Shown here piece by piece: positions 61,293 through 64,000 of a stretch of 64,000 nt of DNA. This stretch comes from Gemmatales bacterium (GTDB lineage Bacteria; Planctomycetota; Planctomycetia; Gemmatales; HRBIN36). Each line of letters opens with the position of its first letter. The stretch's first letter is position 1. Position numbers and translations under genes: made by a program. Location: contig JANXCQ010000003.1 in the NCBI GenBank assembly GCA_025060195.1, forward strand, positions 64,722 to 128,721. The letters run 5' to 3'. Below the pieces are notes generated by a model that did not search any database, was not told the DNA's origin, and saw only the letters and a list, made by a program, of their open reading frames with translations.

Positions 61293-61913
61293 ATGTCAGC
61301 CACGGGAGTTTCGTATAGCACACCAGCGTTCGCCGTAGTCAAGTTAGGAGGCAGCCTACTAGAGTTGCCTGATCTGGCTAACCGCTTGCATCTCTGGCTG
61401 AAACAGATTCGCCGACCCAGCGTGCTGGTCGTCGGCGGGGGATTGCCAGTTGATTGGCTGCGTCGCTTGGATAGACTCCATGGCTTACGCGCTGAATTAA
61501 CCCATAACTTGGCTATCGAGATTATGCGGTGGAATACGTGCTGGCTCGCCAGCATCTTGCCAGAGGCCGTTTTAGTCAAAAACTTAGATGAGTGCTGCCG
61601 TGCATGGCATCGAGGCCAACAACCCATGCTCGATCCCGTGGCCTTTTGTCAGCGCGACGCACATCTGCCTGATGCCTTACCTCTCGGCTGGGAAGTAACC
61701 AGCGACAGCATCGCCGGCCAATTAGCCTGGCGCTGGCGAGCCGCGGAATTAGTCCTGCTAAAATCGTGTCAAGCCCCCGATTATGACTGGCACCACCTCG
61801 CCGAACTTGGCTTAGTCGACGCCCATTTTCCCGTGGTCGCAGCGCGACTTCCGCGCATTCACTGGATTGATTGCCAAAACGCAGCAGAAGCACCACCGAG
61901 TTCGAATACTTAA
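61293..61913 (+). CDS. Amino-acid-kinase-fold protein (possibly MfnE-like)
   Basis: This 206-residue protein has the amino acid kinase (AAK) fold: AVVKLGGSLLELPDLANRL with the Lys-Gly-Gly-Ser phosphate-binding start, then VLVVGGGLPVDWLRRLD and AELVLLKSCQAPDYDW. It is shorter than aspartate or uridylate kinases. The small AAK-fold proteins in bacterial H4MPT/methanofuran-type cofactor gene sets resemble it, and planctomycetes often have this pathway, so an MfnE-like role is a plausible suggestion. No further cofactor gene lies next to it. The ATG at 61293 is used; no strong ribosome-binding site. Co-directional with the membrane protein gene 2 bp upstream. Confidence 0.65.
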   Translation: MSATGVSYSTPAFAVVKLGGSLLELPDLANRLHLWLKQIRRPSVLVVGGGLPVDWLRRLDRLHGLRAELTHNLAIEIMRWNTCWLASILPEAVLVKNLDECCRAWHRGQQPMLDPVAFCQRDAHLPDALPLGWEVTSDSIAGQLAWRWRAAELVLLKSCQAPDYDWHHLAELGLVDAHFPVVAARLPRIHWIDCQNAAEAPPSSNT

Positions 61914-62042
61914 CTGAAACTATGACTTGCGAACCTCACTAGTTATTAAAAGGGCAGCCACCAACTTTTTCCGGATGAAAATTCCCGCCATTCCAGGCTA
62001 CCGTTTCTGAAATTATGCTTAGAAGTCCCCTAAAAGTTGTAC

Positions 62043-62900
62043 TCATTCCTCCTCGCGCACTAGAGCAAAAAAGAGTTCGCGAAGTCGTCTAGTGACGGGG
62101 CCTGGCTTGCCTGTGCCGATGACGCGGCCGTCACACTTCACCACAGGAATAATTTCCGCAGCCGTTCCCGTCAGAAAACACTCATCCGCGGTGTACACGT
62201 CATGGCGAGTTAAAGCATCCTCACGCACGGGGATCCCATCTCGTTTAGCCAACTCAATGACCGCATTCCGCGTAATACCCTCGAGAATGCCCGCATCTAA
62301 AGGGGGCGTTCGTAACGTCCCGCGGGTAACGAGGAAAATATTGTCGCCAGTGCACTCAGCCACTTCCCCTTTGTGGTTCAACATCAAGGCCTCTAAACAA
62401 CCCGCTTCAATGGCTTCGAGCTTTGCCAAAATATTGTTTAGATAATTCAACGATTTGATCCGTGGACTCAATGCGTTTGGGTGATTGCGAATCGTGCTCA
62501 CAGTAACGATCTCTAAACCATTCTCATACAATTCGGGGGGATAAAGTTGTATATGATCCGTGATCACGATCACTTGGGGATCGCTAGTTTTGCGTGGATC
62601 TAAACCCAGTGAGCCTGCCCCGCGCGTAACTACGACACGGATATATGCGTCCTTGAGTCCATTTAGCTCCAGCGTTTGACGAATCACCGCTGCCAATTCT
62701 TCTTGGGTCATCGGGATGACGAGCTGAATCGCCTTAGCGGAGTCGTAGAGGCGCTTGAGATGCTGCTGCAACCGGAAAATTTTACCTCCATAAGATCGGA
62801 TACCTTCAAACACGCCGTCTCCGTAAAGCAACCCATGATCATAAACACTAATTTTCGCCTCCGCTTTATCGTAAAACTTCCCGCTAATATAGACCTTCAT
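62043..62900 (-). CDS. ilvE: Branched-chain-amino-acid aminotransferase
   Basis: This 285-residue fold-type IV PLP enzyme has KISVYDHGLLYGDGVFEGIR, IRVVVTRGAGSLGLDPRK, and the PLP-binding Lys in IKSLNYLNNILAKLEA. The substrate-loop region GEVAECTGDNIFLV and ILEGITRNAVIELA are also typical, as is DECFLTGTAAEI. It transaminates Val, Leu and Ile; a D-amino-acid or aminodeoxychorismate lyase relative is less likely given the EGIRSY motif. GGAGGAG lies 7 bases before the ATG, which overlaps the stop of the ABC ATPase gene (ATGA). It works with ilvB, encoded elsewhere in the window. Confidence 0.94.
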   Translation of the reverse strand: MKVYISGKFYDKAEAKISVYDHGLLYGDGVFEGIRSYGGKIFRLQQHLKRLYDSAKAIQLVIPMTQEELAAVIRQTLELNGLKDAYIRVVVTRGAGSLGLDPRKTSDPQVIVITDHIQLYPPELYENGLEIVTVSTIRNHPNALSPRIKSLNYLNNILAKLEAIEAGCLEALMLNHKGEVAECTGDNIFLVTRGTLRTPPLDAGILEGITRNAVIELAKRDGIPVREDALTRHDVYTADECFLTGTAAEIIPVVKCDGRVIGTGKPGPVTRRLRELFFALVREEE

Positions 62901-63652
62901 GGCGACGCTCCTCCACAGGTTAGCGCTGCTGACAAATTCCGAGGTTCCGTCAGCGGTGTCAGCTTTCCCTCTGCCAAGCGCAGCACACGATCGGCTTGCT
63001 GAGCCAACTCCCAGTTATGCGTTACCATGATGATAGTCAGCTTGTGAGTACGGTTCAAGTCGCGGAGTAAGGCAGTTACCTCTTGCGCTGATTGCAAATC
63101 TAAGTTTCCTGTGGGTTCGTCAGCCAGTAACAGGCGCGGACGATTCATCAAGGCTCGCGCCATCGCGGCTCTTTGCATTTCCCCGCCGCTGAGCTCCTGG
63201 GGTCGGCTTCGCGCCCGTTTTCTCAAGCCTAAACGGTCGAGCCACTCCCAGGCTCGCCGATGAGCCTCCCAGCGCCGAAGCCACCAGCTCCAGAGTGAGC
63301 ATTGAATCATTGCGGGCATCAATACATTTTCCAGCAAGGTGAGCTCTGGCAGGAGATGATAAAACTGGAAGATAAAGCCAATCTCACAGTTCCTCAACCG
63401 ATCCTTCTCAGATGCGGACAGGCGGTCCACCCGCCGACCCGCAAACCACACCTCACCTCGATCGGGTACATCTAAGGTTCCTAATAAGTGCAACAGAGTG
63501 CTTTTGCCCGACCCGGATGCACCTACAATCGCTATTAATTCTCCCTCTTCCACGCGTAAATCAACTCCCCGCAACACAGATATTTCATGACGTCCCTTAT
63601 GATAACTTTTATGTAAGTCTCGCGCCTCTAGCAGGATAGATGAATTGGGCAT
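62897..63652 (-). CDS. ABC transporter ATP-binding protein (LolD/MacB type)
   Basis: This 251-residue ATPase has Walker A GASGSGKSTLL, Q-loop FQFYHLLPELTLLENV, signature LSGGEMQRAAMARAL, Walker B LLLADEPTGNLD and H-loop MVTHNWELA. TGNLD and LLP-LT-LENV are typical of the LolD/MacB/FtsE group. An insert after the Q-loop (CSLWSWWLRRWEAHRRAWEW) is Trp-rich and longer than usual. The ATG at 63652 is preferred; a GTG at 63667 is possible. The permease gene ends 31 bp upstream. It probably drives lipoprotein or macrolide-type export. ilvE overlaps its stop by 4 bp. Confidence 0.94.
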   Translation of the reverse strand: MPNSSILLEARDLHKSYHKGRHEISVLRGVDLRVEEGELIAIVGASGSGKSTLLHLLGTLDVPDRGEVWFAGRRVDRLSASEKDRLRNCEIGFIFQFYHLLPELTLLENVLMPAMIQCSLWSWWLRRWEAHRRAWEWLDRLGLRKRARSRPQELSGGEMQRAAMARALMNRPRLLLADEPTGNLDLQSAQEVTALLRDLNRTHKLTIIMVTHNWELAQQADRVLRLAEGKLTPLTEPRNLSAALTCGGASP

Positions 63653-63682
63653 GGCAATTGGGCTCACACGTATGCATTTAGC

Positions 63683-64000
63683 TTATTCCCAGCGCACCGC
63701 ACGCGCGGGATGCAAGAGTGCCGCTTTCAGCGCCGGATAAACGCTTGCCAACACGGCAATGAAAAGCGCTCCAACATTTACCAGAAGCACCATACTCAGT
63801 TGCATATCCGTCGGAATCTTATCAAAGTAGTACACGCTGCGATTAAACACCTCTTGACCTGTCCAGTAAGCAAGCGCCTGTTCGATCTCATTTATGTAAA
63901 CCGTAATGGCTATACCTAAAGTCGTACCTAGTCCTGCTCCCACTAGCCCAAGAAACAAACCATAACTGAGGAAGAGGCCTAAGATGCCCGTATGGGAAGC
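63683..64000 (-). CDS. ABC transporter permease (FtsX-like, LolC/E or MacB type), C-terminal part
   Basis: Only the last 105 residues are in the window; the frame is open to its edge. Two membrane segments are visible (SYGLFLGLVGAGLGTTLGIAI, MVLLVNVGALFIAVLASVYP), and the end is PALKAALLHPARAVRWE. The P-A-x-x-A-x-x-x-P-A-x-A-L/V-R-x-E ending is the standard close of FtsX-fold permeases. It precedes the ATPase gene by 31 bp, so the two form one transporter. Confidence 0.88.
   Translation of the reverse strand, partial: ASHTGILGLFLSYGLFLGLVGAGLGTTLGIAITVYINEIEQALAYWTGQEVFNRSVYYFDKIPTDMQLSMVLLVNVGALFIAVLASVYPALKAALLHPARAVRWE

Overview
The window looks like a chromosomal segment of a planctomycete, most likely a Gemmatales/Gemmataceae-type organism (inferred from gene content, without a database search). 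The pointers are a giant secreted PQQ-propeller/TPR protein, planctomycete-style Ser/Thr kinases with one C-terminal membrane segment, several signal-peptide-bearing HtrA-like (S1C) proteins in a row, an NPCBM-domain protein, many secreted proteins of unknown function, a futalosine-pathway menaquinone gene (mqnD) and an amino-acid-kinase-fold protein resembling one-carbon (methanofuran-type) cofactor enzymes. Base composition is moderate. The blocks at about 12.8-20 kb and 51-54 kb are visibly richer in A/T codons than the 26-41 kb block. No rRNA, tRNA, CRISPR array, complete insertion sequence or phage module was seen.

Layout. 1-12.5 kb (minus strand): 3'-truncated PQQ/TPR giant, metF, ilvB, acyl-CoA dehydrogenase behind a Ser/Thr kinase, and a small c-type cytochrome. 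12.8-15.1 kb (minus): an overlapping trio, arylamine-N-acetyltransferase-like protein, DUF4416 protein and mqnD, divergent from a TPR membrane protein (15.1-17.6 kb, plus). 17.6-21.4 kb: prolyl oligopeptidase, a small membrane protein and a YebC/TACO1 protein. 21.4-26.4 kb: a long gene-poor leader, a lipoprotein-like pseudo-phosphatase, a Cys/Met-metabolism PLP enzyme, a small secreted protein and a decayed sialidase-like pseudogene. 26.4-36.5 kb (plus): six secreted proteins in a row, of which three are HtrA-like and two of those have lost catalytic residues. 36.7-41 kb: ECF sigma factor with a membrane partner, divergent from a Ser/Thr kinase followed 2 nt later by a PAS histidine kinase. 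41-43.4 kb: solo ParA, BON-domain protein and CbiX-type chelatase. 43.5-51.1 kb: heavy-metal-type RND efflux genes with a double-length adaptor, then an AbgT-family transporter. 51.3-56 kb: GNAT, M48 membrane protease, archease and RtcB. 56-57.4 kb: ribosomal proteins S9, L13 and L27. 57.5-61.9 kb: secreted and coiled-coil membrane proteins, a phosphodiesterase, a small membrane protein and the amino-acid-kinase-like protein. 62-64 kb: ilvE behind an ABC transporter ATPase and the end of its permease.

How the genes work together. Housekeeping functions are branched-chain amino acid synthesis (ilvB, ilvE), folate C1 metabolism (metF), menaquinone (mqnD), RNA ligation (archease-RtcB) and translation. 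The most distinctive part is the 26.4-36.5 kb envelope gene run. It combines translationally coupled secreted proteins of unknown function, one with a perfect 48-bp coding repeat, with one intact HtrA-like protease and two catalytically degenerate relatives. One of these relatives also carries an alpha/beta-hydrolase domain lacking its nucleophile. This set is the best candidate for a poorly described system. The NAT-DUF4416-MqnD trio is the second.
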